NCBI GenBank assembly: GCA_007449985.2
Contig: VIIQ02000075.1
Coordinates: 1 to 64,000 of the forward strand
DNA: 64,000 nt
Direction: 5' to 3'
From: Desmodesmus armatus
Lineage: Eukaryota; Chlorophyta; Chlorophyceae; Sphaeropleales; Scenedesmaceae
In this document: positions 22,137 to 32,023 of the stretch, in pieces
How the letters are laid out: the number at the start of each line of letters is the position of its first letter
How positions within the stretch are numbered: position 1 is the stretch's first letter
Made by a program: the position numbers and the translations under genes
The notes under the pieces: model-generated
What the model saw: the letters and a program-made list of their open reading frames with translations, nothing else
Told to the model about the DNA's origin: nothing
Databases searched by the model: none

Positions 22137-23060
22137 GAAGTGCCTGTTGATGGGTTTGTCGTTTGAATCTGAAAGCATTGTACAGCTTTGACATCACTGC
22201 ACATGTGGGACACGTGTGCAGCATCGGATCCGTGTGGTCCACTGGAGGGGCCACTCAGCATGTGGGCCGCCGTGTATGCTGTTTAGTATGGTGCATCCCC
22301 TACTCGAGTGCGTGAACAATGCACATGTGCTTTTTACACACACGGAGTGGTCTACATTTGGTGTGGTTTTGGACTGTGGATGCATGGAGCGGCGACCTTG
22401 CTACACTCTGTGCCAGTGTGGTCAGGTGCCTAGAGCAACTTCGTTGCCAAAGTGGCTCGCAAGATGGCTCCTTACCAGTGTCACATGTCACGTTTGAACT
22501 TTGATACATTTTGTGTTTGGTGGTGACAGGAGTTTGGGTTCACATTGTGCAGGGCGTGGGCAGGCAGCCTGCTCCAGCTTCCAATGCAACACAGACGTGT
22601 CGTTTGACGGCTACCTATGTTCCGACTGTGAGATCCCAGCCATTATCATACTTTGTGCGCACCCGGCTGAGTGTGCCGGCTTGAGTGTGGCAAATTTGTG
22701 TAAACAAAGGTGTTCTTGTACCAAGGTGTACATGGTGTATATCCTGTACCAGTCATGACACCAACAAGCCATGTCAAGGGCCCTCCTGTGCTGTCAAGTT
22801 ATGCTGTCATGGGCCTGCAACACCCCTCTGGGGCACTTCAAAAGCGCATGGATTCACCAAAGACCTCAACCCCTCAGTAATGTAGGCAACACAACTGCCT
22901 CGGCCGCCGAGATGTATGCTGCTGCTGCTGCTCTGGCAGCACAACACACAACAGTGGTAACTAAACATGTGTACAATGCTCCTGTCGTCTCCTTGATGTT
23001 TGCCAACACAGCAGGCACAGGCAGTGCAGCACATCTCAGCAATACCTTATGGTGCCTGTT
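22110..23060 (+). repeat. Segmental duplication, copy A (end of SCC3 and 3' flank)
   Basis: This block contains the last codons of SCC3 and its 3' flank and is homologous to 28205-28880 in the same orientation. Shared landmarks are CGCCGCTTCGGCCGCA, GTGCCTGTTGATGG, TTGTACAGCTTTGACAT, TGTGGTCCACTG, GGGGCCACTCAGCA and, further on, TGCTGCTGCTCTGGCAGCA. About 400 bp of copy A (22340-22770) is largely missing from copy B. No gene is visible between 22136 and 23491. Confidence 0.8.
22699..22703 (+). promoter_or_regulatory. Candidate TGTAA polyadenylation signal for SCC3
   Basis: TGTAA is the usual chlorophyte polyadenylation motif. This one lies about 560 nt after the SCC3 stop codon, with no earlier copy noticed. 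Chance occurrence of a 5-mer is likely, so this is only a candidate. Confidence 0.3.
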
Positions 23061-23491
23061 GCATAAATAAACTGGCAGATCAAATTCACCTTATGTACTG
23101 CTGCAGCTGCCCTGGCAGCACAACACATCCTATGACACCCTACACTGCCTCCTGAGCAACCCATATGCAATACTCAAATGAGCGGCGAAATCAAGTTCTG
23201 GGGGCGATATGCGGTGCTGCTGGCACGCTCCAGTTTCCTGCGGTGGAAGGTCAGACGGCGAACCCCGATGTAAACCCCAAGGACTGAAAAATCGCACATA
23301 ACACCATTGGTCCAAGCTGCATTCCACAACCACTTCCAATCGTCCACCTTTCTGTACGCTCTTGAACTATACTTCCTGAACCACCGCGGGAATTTGACTT
23401 TGTGCCAACAACACTTCGGCCCAGCTTCACAGCAGTCTGAAAAAGGTAAGAGGATGATTTAATACATGTATGGACTGTATGGTTTTCTAAG

Positions 23492-23850
23492 ATGCGGTTC
23501 CGCAGCTGTCTACTGCTCTGTGTTGCTCTTGGACAGGTGGTGCAGCCCTAACTCAGCTCTGTAGCGCACTGTGGTCGGCGACAACTCACAAGACAGCCTT
23601 ACTTCGTGTTACAATATGCTTTCTCTGACTTGACTGTGTCTGGCTGGCGCTCTGCTCTTTTTCATGCAGACCAACAGCAGCTGCTGCTGTCAGCATTGCC
23701 AACATGCTGTGCCTGTTTTCCTGGGTCCCGTTCGTGGCCACAAACTCCATGGGGCTTGCTGCAAAGAGTTTTATGTACTTGGCGGTGAGTTTGGTTCGGC
23801 TGTCCAGCTTTTGTGCACATTTGCTGCTGTCACTTGCAGCTGTCAATCCG

Positions 23851-23904
<54 letters not shown>

Positions 23905-25734
23905 AACACCAGAAGTGAGCATGTGGCAAAGGGAACATGTTGCCTGAGCTTTCCACAACGCACAATGGCAGCAAGTCAAGCCCCAGCCGTTTCACGTATT
24001 ACCTGTGTGCAAGTGTACTACAGTACATGCAGCCTTGTCGGGAGTCTGTTCGCAGCAGACTGTTGACAGTAGCGCAAGCAAAAAGGTGCTTCCGTGAAAC
24101 TGACATCATTGTGCCTGGTTGCCCGTGTATCGTTTCAAACACAGGCTGTGCAGCCTGTCAGCAGCCAATACTGCAGCCAGCTGGCATCGGACTATGTTTG
24201 GAGGCAGTTGGGTTGGGATGACAAAAGGCTCTCCTGCTTTGGACAATTCACAACACAGCTCTCTGAGGTGAGAAGCATCTGGCAATCACGACTGTTTTTA
24301 TCACTTTTGCTGCTGTCTGTTCACACATGCATTTACCAATGGGGCGCATCATCAGGTCAGCAGCAGCAAATGTTGTGGATCTGATGTATATGCATGCTGC
24401 GCATTTTGGCCGTGCAGGTGCCACCTTCAACAACATCAAGCAGCAAGTGTGACAAGCTGGCAACGCTGACTGCCAGCTGGGACCAAGAGCGGCAGCAGTA
24501 CAAGGTAGGTTTGCTGCTTGGTTGATACCACTTGCACTTTGGCAAGCGGCTGGAAGCCCCTAGGTACCAGGTTTGCTGATGTCAAGCACGCATCACAGTC
24601 ACTGGTGACATTGGCATGCCATGCTTAGTAAGCACACAGCACATGTGCTGTACAGCAAGCCTCCTAACAGCATGGATGCTTGTTTGAAGCACCCACGGCT
24701 GTGTACACGTGTGGTATGCACATGGGGCCAGGAAATGGGGCATGCCATGCCCACATGCGACCTGTGCTCAACAAGCATTCTTGGCACACTACACAACATG
24801 TCGCATGAGCGTGGGTTACAGCATTTTGCTGAACGCGTGGTGTCCCCGCCTGTCCTACCTGCCTCTATTTCCTGACAGGCTGAGATTGAGAGACTCAAGG
24901 CACTGATTGACACTACAGAGGAGGACAAGAGGCGCCAAGAGCAGGTAGGTCGCAATGGCACCTTCCACTGTCAACAGTCTCCATTACCAATAGCTTGCAA
25001 GCATTGCAACAGGATAGTCTATGCGCCTGCTGCAGTGGCTGTCGCACACACTGATTGGTGCAGTCACTGCTTATGAGACTCATTGATCAAAAAAGTGACT
25101 GCAAGACACATTTACATGTGCTTGATGCTTTCCTTCTGCTGCCTTATGCTGTGCAGGCCCGTGAGTTTGAGCAGCAGGAGTGGGAGGAGCAGGCTGAGAT
25201 GGAGATCCAGATGCTTGATGCTTTGGCACAGCAGCGGGCCAAGTATGAGAGGGCTCGTGAGTTCCAGCAGCAAGAGCACGAGGCACAGCAGATTGAGCTT
25301 CAGGATGCGGTGGTCGAGGCCCTGGCACAGCAGCAGGCAAACTTGGAGGAGGTGAGCAGGGGCGCACAACAGAGCTGTGTCTACAAGTGCATGTCTAGCC
25401 CTGGAAGCAGCAGCCTGCAAGGCACAACATTGTTACCATGACATAAAGATAACATTGTGCAGTCCAACCTGACCCAGCGCTGCTGTGTCCTGCCCCGTGT
25501 CTCTTTGCCTTGCAGGCTTGTACAGCAGCGTACCATGCTGGCTACTGGGCTGGCCACCAAGCTGGCAACGCTTCAGCAAGCAAGCGCAGCAACAGCTACC
25601 TCTCCCGCGCTGTGTCACCCAAGTCGGAAGGCTTCCTGTGCTACACAGACAGCGGCAGTGTAGGTTTTGCACTGAATGCCAGGGACCCATATGCAGCGGA
25701 GCCCAGCTGCAAGCGCTGGCTGTTCATGGGATGA
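23492..25734 (+). CDS. Putative secreted Cys-rich/coiled-coil protein, 9 exons, ~325 aa
   Basis: Not assigned to a known family. Exons: 23492-23536, 23670-23784, 23840-23914, 24033-24085, 24145-24267, 24418-24504, 24879-24944, 25157-25351, 25516-25734 (TGA). All eight junctions are GT-AG and keep one frame. The first ATG gives MRFRSCLLLCVALGQ, a short hydrophobic signal-peptide-like start. A Cys/His-rich stretch follows (NSSCCCQHCQHAVPVF, then GACCKEFYV), then polyAla, a globular-looking block (SQYCSQLASDYVWRQLGWDD), and a Glu/Gln-rich heptad region over exons 7-8 (AEIERLKALIDTTEEDKRR, AREFEQQEWEEQAEMEIQML) that should form a coiled coil. The C-terminus is Tyr/Gly/Ser-rich (ACTAAYHAGYWAGHQAGN). 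Secretion and coiled coil are inferences from sequence. The first two exons are the least certain. Confidence 0.72.
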
Positions 25735-25848
25735 TGTAGTCAATGCTGATCTGTATATAACTGCACATGCACATCTCTGGCTGAGCTATATATTGCCTGC
25801 GTATCGTGCTTTGCTGGCCCTCGGGGGAATACAGCATAATCAAAAAAA

Positions 25849-25984
25849 TACAGCATAATTCAGGGGTGGTGGATGGGGCCCCCCTTCGGGCCTTGGGCCC
25901 TCAGCTGCGCCTCCCATATACCCTGATGTATGGGAGGGCCCAAGGCCCGAGGGGGGCCCCATATACCCCCCCTGATATTGCTGT
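25849..25984. mobile_element. Foldback (MITE-like) element with nested hairpins
   Basis: The outer ends TACAGCATAATTCAGGGG (25849 on) and CCCCTGATATTGCTGTA (to 25984) are imperfect inverted repeats. Inside, 25875-25901 and 25935-25960 form GGGGCCCCCCTTCGGGCC-type arms that pair over about 26 nt with one indel. A smaller palindrome, CTCCCATA...TATGGGAG, sits in the loop. It lies 115 nt after the stop codon of the coiled-coil gene, so it may be in its 3' UTR. No coding capacity. Confidence 0.65.
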
Positions 25985-26986
25985 ACCCCCCCTCGGGCTG
26001 GCGCAAAGCCCAAGACAACTACCACAAATTTAATAACACGTGTGGTTGTCTGCGGTGTCTGCCTGGCAGGTTTCACTGCAGGCGCAAGGGAGTTGGCATC
26101 GACACAGGATTGGAGCTGACCATTTGACGTGCAGGATGCTCAAGAGTAACAAGAACTGTCCCGGACACATAGTTGCATGAAGGCACAGGAAGCATAGTGC
26201 AGTAGAGGCACTAAATATGGTGCCTGGTGGTTTAGGGTTTGGGGTTCAGGTTGCTTGTGTAACAAATGCAGACGGGGACTTTCAGTGTGATCAGGTGGTG
26301 AAGATATTCATGATGGGTGTGTGTACGTGTGCTGACGTCCCTCCTGTCAGCAACTGCTAGTAACACCATAGGTCCAGCAGCAGGTGTGTCAGCTTCGCAT
26401 CAGCACTTCCAGCACATTTCAGACAGCAACGCATTATGAATGCAGTGCAATCATTGCACATCGGATGTGGCAGCTTTGTTAGCCTTGGAATTTATCAGAG
26501 CCAGCTGGCTGCAGCCAAAAAGGTCGGGTACACTCACAACAACGGTACATGCCTGGCAGCACCTGAGAGCCAGCATGGCATTCATCAAAGGCAGTCCACA
26601 AATTCATCTGGAACACTGTGAAGTGACTTGTTTGCCTGAGTATGAGCGTCCAAGAGTCATAGGGATCATCAAAATCATAACAAGTTTTCCCAGCAGGTTG
26701 GCTGTGAATACAGTAACAACTCTACCTAGGTGCCGTACAGCGCACAACTAGATCAATCCAGTGCCATACAAGTGACCTACAAGAGACACACTGAAAGTCC
26801 TGGGCCGGTTACAGCCCTCAATCATACGCAGTACCTGGAAACACTGCGTTGCTCACAGAAATCGGCAGCCGTGTACTCAATGACAAAGCAACTGCAAGGT
26901 GTGCACAGTGTGCACACTGTGACAGACATCAGCCTAGACGAGTCCTTACAAGCAGCACGAACAAGCTGTCACCAGCATTGTGGGTG
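25985..26986. other. Intergenic stretch without a supported gene
   Basis: I see no splice-consistent reading frame on either strand. A TGTAA at 26258-26262 could serve the coiled-coil gene. A short TTTAGGG-like stretch near 26230 is too degenerate to be telomeric. Confidence 0.5.
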
Positions 26987-27736
26987 TCAATCATCGTCCT
27001 CACTGCTGCTGTCCGTCTCAGGAGCCGCATGAGTGGCCACCTGTGTGCTGCACCTGCTGCTGCTCCACCCGATGGCACGGCAGCAACACTGCTTGCCTTG
27101 CCAGCAGCCCGCCTGCCTGCAGTGCTGCTGCCAGCTGCAGCCTGGAGTCCTGTGCATGTCAACACCGCCAGCAGCTGCAGTATCACTGCTGTCACCGGCG
27201 TCTCTGCTGCTGCTGCTGCTGCTGCTGCACGCACCACTCTCCTGTTCGCCGCTGCTGCTGTCTTTGTAGGCAGGCTTTGCCTTGCTGCTGCCCCCAGCGG
27301 CTTTCACAGACCCCTACAAAGACACCAACAACACAGGCAGCTGCATGAAACTGTGCAGGGGCGCTGACTGGCAGTCAGCGCCCTGCGCTGGGAGCACTGC
27401 ATCATCATGATCATGGCATGGACGTCTCACTGTTGCAATACATCGTGCGTAAACGCCGGGCCGCAGCCGCCCAATCATCAACATCATAGGCCTTTCCGCA
27501 ACATAATTAGGTGATATGGCCCATACACGGTGTATGCTGGATGTCTGCTTTATCTGCGCATGCAAGCTCCAAACACCACTGCATGCGCCCCGCTGATGCG
27601 CCATGATTTGACAGCATAGAGCAACAATCCTTGCATTACATCCTACCTTGACAGCTTCCTGCTCCTTCTTGACGCCAGCAGCGGCGGTCGTCCTGCGCGA
27701 CTGCCCTGCAACGGGAGCAGCCGACTTCCTGCTGCA
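26987..27736 (-). CDS. Ser-rich, acidic-tailed protein, 3' exons only
   Basis: Two minus-strand exons join in phase 0. The first, 27736-27647, reads CSRKSAAPVAGQSRRTTAAA and then GVKKEQEAVK, with a GTAGG donor. The second, 27313-26987, reads GSVKAAGGSSKAKPAYKDSS, has a polySer tract and ends TDSSSEDDD before TGA. A basic Lys/Arg/Ala segment followed by polySer and an acidic tail is typical of chromatin-linked or nucleolar proteins, but no domain is recognisable and I infer no function. The 5' exons should lie above 27760; I could not place them, and the region 27760-28200 is low-complexity. The gene may be inactive. The opposite strand gives an Ala/Pro-rich frame that I consider a shadow. Confidence 0.4.
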
Positions 27737-28204
27737 CTGCACGCAGACAGCAGATACAGACCCGTCACAACAGTCAACATGCTACACGGTGAATTGAGGC
27801 GACACCAGCTGGTCCCTTGCCGGTTGAGGGGGCCACAGTTTGATGTGCACTTGGGGCTTCACATAATAGGAACATGTTGCTGTGTAGTGCAAACTGAGGG
27901 AAAACACAGGCAATGGTTGGAGTGCCTGCAGATGCATGTGTGCCACCCAACTCAGACTTGCTGCTGCTGCTGCTGCAGGTGCTACTGCTGCCAGCTGCTG
28001 CAGAGAGGCTGGTACCCAAAGATAGTCTTGGCGCCAGCGCTAGCCATTGAGTGGTGGTGCAGCGGCTCAGCGCAGGCTAGTGTGCTGCAGTGTTGTGTCC
28101 TGTGTCCACATGTGGGTTCAGAGGGCAACGTGGTGCTTGTTATGGTGGTGGTGGTGGTGGTGGTGAACATCACCACTGCGGCAGCGGCAGCGGCTGCGGC
28201 AGCC

Positions 28205-28880
28205 GCCATCTACTCGCCGCTTCGGCCGCAAGCGCTTAGCAGTGCCTGTTGATGGCTTTGTTGTTGGGGTTTTACAGCTTGGAAAGGAAGGATTGTACAG
28301 CTTTGACATGACTGCACATATGGGATAGGTGTGCGGCATCGGATTCATGTGGTCCACTGAAGGGGCCACTCAGCACGTGGGCATCCTTGTGTGATGTGTA
28401 GTGTGGTGCCTCCTTTGCACAAGTGTGTTAATTATGCATATTTGCTTTGACACCGTGTCATGTGACATAAAGCACAGTGGAGTGGTACACAGCCAACTCG
28501 TGCGCGCAGGGGTGCATTAGCGCCGACATTCGTGCGTGTGAGTTTACCGCATGTACCAGGTTTAATGCTGTCAAATCACAAACGAGTCCTCCTCACCGAT
28601 ACGGCTCTGGGATCAGAGTATGCTGCCACAGGCCTGCACCACCCTTCTGGGGTACCACCCCCGTACTGACACTAGTGCATTGATTCAGAAGGGACCCAAA
28701 CTCTCTCAAAACACTGAGACAGCTGCCTCAGCACTGCTGCTGCTCTGGCAGCAACACACACGTCAGTGGAAGCCATGTGCTGCCTTTTGGCGTCTCCCCA
28801 ATATTTGCCAATACAGCACAACGCAGCAGAATTGAGTGCCACAGGCAGCACAAGACATCCCAGTGGGACCTGTTGCTGCC
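28205..28880 (+). repeat. Segmental duplication, copy B
   Basis: Diverged direct copy of 22110-23060. It begins with CGCCGCTTCGGCCGCAAGCGC, equivalent to the SCC3 C-terminal Arg-rich codons, but the stop TGA has become TTA. Only the extreme 3' tail of the gene was copied, so this is a pseudo-fragment with no upstream SCC3 exons. It sits between two minus-strand genes. Confidence 0.78.
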
Positions 28881-28977
28881 TGCTGCGAAAAACCTGCCGA
28901 AAGGAGCATGAACAACACTACGGCATCATGATGATGTCCTCACAGCCGCTGAGCGTCAAACCTCATCAGAATGAAGC

Positions 28978-31868
28978 TCAGCGGTACAGCTGCCCAGGCA
29001 GTACGACACGCAGCGCTGACTTGTGTGGCGCGCAGTTGCTGTCGTAGAGCTCCTTAGCGCCGTCAAAGACGCGCAGCTCCATGGGGCTGGATGCGGTGTA
29101 GCTCTGACGCAGCAACTCCTTCTTGAACTCACGCACCTGGAAAAAGGCAGCGGCAAAGAATGGTGAAGACAGCACCAGCAGCAGATGTCACAGTGGAGGG
29201 TTGTGTACCACATGTTGAGGTGGAAGCCAGCACAACAGCGGATTGATGAGTGAGGGTGATGTGAAATCTTGCAGCCGTGGAGCTGTTGTGCCCCGTTCAA
29301 AAAAGTGTTGCGCCCCCTTCCAAACAGTGCTCCTGATTTGCAGGGTGTTCACTGTGGGTTGCAGCAACAGCCAACACAAGCTGACACACAAACACAGTCA
29401 ACCTCGCACAAGGCGCGCACCGTCAAGCCCTCAGTGGCTCTGATTGCGTAGGTTTGTGCGGGCCTCAGGTTGGTCGCTGCCATGTTGACAGCAATCCTCC
29501 AGGGCATGCCGTAGGGCTCTGGCGCCTCTGGGCTGCCTTGCTGGCCACATGACTCTGCCTGAACGTACGCCTGCATATGCATGGTGACGTGAGACAATTG
29601 TGAGACATTGAGTGGGTGACGTGCTGACTCAACCACTGAGAGGGTGAGTACGTGAGGCATGCCATGATGTGAGTGAGTGAGGCATTTGAATGCCACCCGG
29701 TGAGGCATTGAGTGAATGAGTGACTCATGCATTGAGTGGGTAGGTGCGGGAGGCATAATCCATGTCAGGGAGTGAGGCACTGAGTGGATGAGTGAGTCAA
29801 GATACCACTCAGTTGACACTGGGTGACACAGCTGAGCAGCTGTTACCAACAGTACCCAGCTAGAGCTCTCAAGGGAAGCAGACCTGAGGTCTAGACCTGC
29901 TAAATACTATTGGTAGCACTACTAGAACCAGATGATGCCGTTGCAACTGCATGGTAGAGCTCTGCAGCAAATCATATGCTGAGCAGAGAACTGTTGCTGG
30001 CTGAGCGATGCTGCCTGTCTTTTTGGCAAAGTAGACGTACACACATAATCGCTGCAGCTTATGGAAAACATAGGGCTTCTGGTTTCAAATTGAGATGAGG
30101 TCGCACCTGCAGGTCCGCTGTCAGCTGCTGCTGCTGTTCTGAAGATAGCGCTGGGGATGTGTACATCAGTGGCCCACTGAAGCAGCGGCTGCTGCATAAA
30201 GGCATGATCATGGGGGATCCAGGCTCCTGCAGTATCAGAGGTACAGACAACAAAGGCATGCCAGGCAGTAACAACCGCATGTAGGCAGGTGTTGCTTTGG
30301 CGATTTTGTAAGTTACAGGCTCCCGCAACAGGCAGTGACTGCCCTGCACTGCAGCATGATCGGCAGTAATGACACAAGTTGAGCAAAGCAGCACACAAGA
30401 CAAGCAACCGGCGGTGCATGCGCTGGGCAATTCTGTGCAACACACCCCGCACGTTGCTTCAAGCAAGTTGGGGCACATCCATGTCCAAGTCCTCCTTTGA
30501 AGTTACACCTGTAGCTATACAGTACAGTACAGCAGAGTAATTTGGGGGCAGAGTCCCAACCCCGGCGCTAGCCAGCGAGCCAGCTCAAGGGCTCATGAGG
30601 GTGCCCAGAGGGCCGACTAACTATGAAGCTCGAGAGTTCATGCCAGCCATTCACTGATATCACGGAGATGACAGAACAAACCAGAAAGGACAAAACACTG
30701 AGGCTCAAGCCACAGAGTTGCTGACGCTTTTTGTGAAGATGAAAACCAGCCCCTCCGTCCCATCCCTCATGCATCAGGCGATCACCTGCCACAGCTCTCG
30801 GACCAGCACAGTGCTGGTTGGTACCCCGCCTGCACTCTCTATGTGCAACCAACCCATATGCCCACGGCATGAAGCAGACGTTCTTGCTGCCCTGTTGCAG
30901 CATGCCGTCACAAAGGCAAATTTGCCTTTGTTGGTTTGCAAATCCCCCTCCTATCCCTGCAAACCCGCCTCCCATTCCAGCAAACCCCCCTCCTATCCCT
31001 TATGCCCTGTATCACGCATGAGGTAATCACCTGCCACAGCTCCAGTGCTGGTTTGTATCCTTCCTGCACTCTCTATGTGCAATCGACCCATGTGCCCCCA
31101 ACATGACACAAAAATTCTGGCTGCCCTGTTGCAGCAATTGCACCCCCCCCTACCCCCCAAATGGAGGGACTCATATCCCTTAGTAAGGGCGGCCCTGCAT
31201 TGAGCATGAGGTAATCACCTGCCACAGCTCCAGTGCTGGTTTGTACCCTTCCTGCACAATGACGTTGAGGGCGTACAGCCTCTCCACCAGCACATCAGTC
31301 TCGCTGAGCCCCTCATGCATCCTGTTGGGGCCATCAACGGGCCCGCCCACCAGCCCTGACACCACCTCAGCCGCCTGTAGAACAGCAAGCGTGCATGGGG
31401 GAAAGAGCAATTATCTGAACAAAGAAGGGGGGTGTGTGAAGCTCTGCTCTGGCCGTTCTGCTCAGACTTTGTCACAAGGGCGGGTACTCAAGTGTAAGAC
31501 ATTTTGGGGCAAGACAGCATTGTGGTTTCAATTAAAACTGAGGGGTGGTGCCGCATGGGGCAGCTGCCTCGTTGACACTTATCAGAAGGTGGAGGTGCTG
31601 CTGAGCAAGATGAGTGGCTGCATAGTTGATGCTACTAGCAAATTAGTACACAGCAGTTTCAGGAACTTGCCTGTGGGTTGTCTGCAAGCCACTGCCAGAG
31701 CTGCTCCAGTTTGCTGCTTGGAAACATGTGCTGCTCCAGGCCCAGCCCGCTTTGCTTCTGCGCACAGATGAGATACTTCAGCAGCTCTGTAGCAGCTTCA
31801 TTGGACAGCCCAAGCATCCGACAGCCGTCCTGGAGTGCACATGCTGCAGCCGAAGAGTACAAGTCCAT
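28978..31868 (-). CDS. Protein with C-terminal ubiquitin-like domain, 5 exons, 266 aa
   Basis: Exons: 31868-31671, 31374-31219, 30226-30107, 29570-29403, 29136-28978; every junction is phase 0. Intron 1 uses a GC donor (CACAG|GCAAGT). The start is MDLYSSAAACALQDGCRMLG. The N-terminal half is helical-looking (LLKYLICAQKQ, LEQLWQWLADNPQ, VLVERLYALNVIVQEGYKPA). The last about 90 residues fit the ubiquitin beta-grasp pattern: strand WRIAVNM, strand TYAIRATEGLTV, helix VREFKKELLRQ, then PMELRVFDGAKELYDS and final strand ALRVVLPG. In ubiquitin these correspond to the first two strands, the main helix, RLIFAGKQLED and TLHLVLR. There is no terminal GlyGly (it ends GQLYR), so it is unlikely to be conjugated and is probably an adaptor-type UBL. 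The UBL call is by eye; partner and pathway are unknown. Confidence 0.72.
29580..29830. repeat. Degenerate GAGTGA-type minisatellite in an intron
   Basis: Intron 3 of the UBL gene contains many imperfect units of the type GTGAGGCATTGAGTG and GGATGAGTGAGTC. The unit length is irregular. Confidence 0.6.
30500..30655 (-). mobile_element. Small dispersed repeat, longest copy
   Basis: Landmarks are AGTTACACCTGTAGCTAT at the left, CAGAGTCCCAACCCCGGCGC in the middle, and TGCCAGCCATTCA at the right. The middle part is found inverted at 17192-17272 and, more decayed, at 33786-33880. The two ends, without the middle, are found at 57327-57373. The length and lack of coding capacity fit a non-autonomous element, but I find no clear terminal inverted repeat or target-site duplication. 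It lies in an intron of the UBL gene. Confidence 0.6.
30770..31219 (-). repeat. Two partial copies of the 3' end of UBL exon 2
   Basis: The exon end CTGGAGCTGTGGCAG|GTGATTACC (minus strand, ending at 31219) recurs at about 31021-31075 and about 30775-30830. Both copies carry roughly 150 bp of shared downstream intron sequence, giving a tandem period of about 200-245 bp. The farthest copy has an insertion in the exon part. A CCTCCTATCCCTGCAAACC-like minisatellite (about 30945-31010) separates them. Confidence 0.75.
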
Positions 31869-32023
31869 GTCGAATCGAATAAATTATACCAACTTTGACA
31901 ACACTTGTGAAGATAAAACTATCCGCTCGACTTCATCGCATTCTTGGTGCCGCTACAGCCAGTACAGTACCGTGATGTGACATTACTCATCACAAAACCG
32001 CGCTTTTCAGCGGCGTGGCTGCA

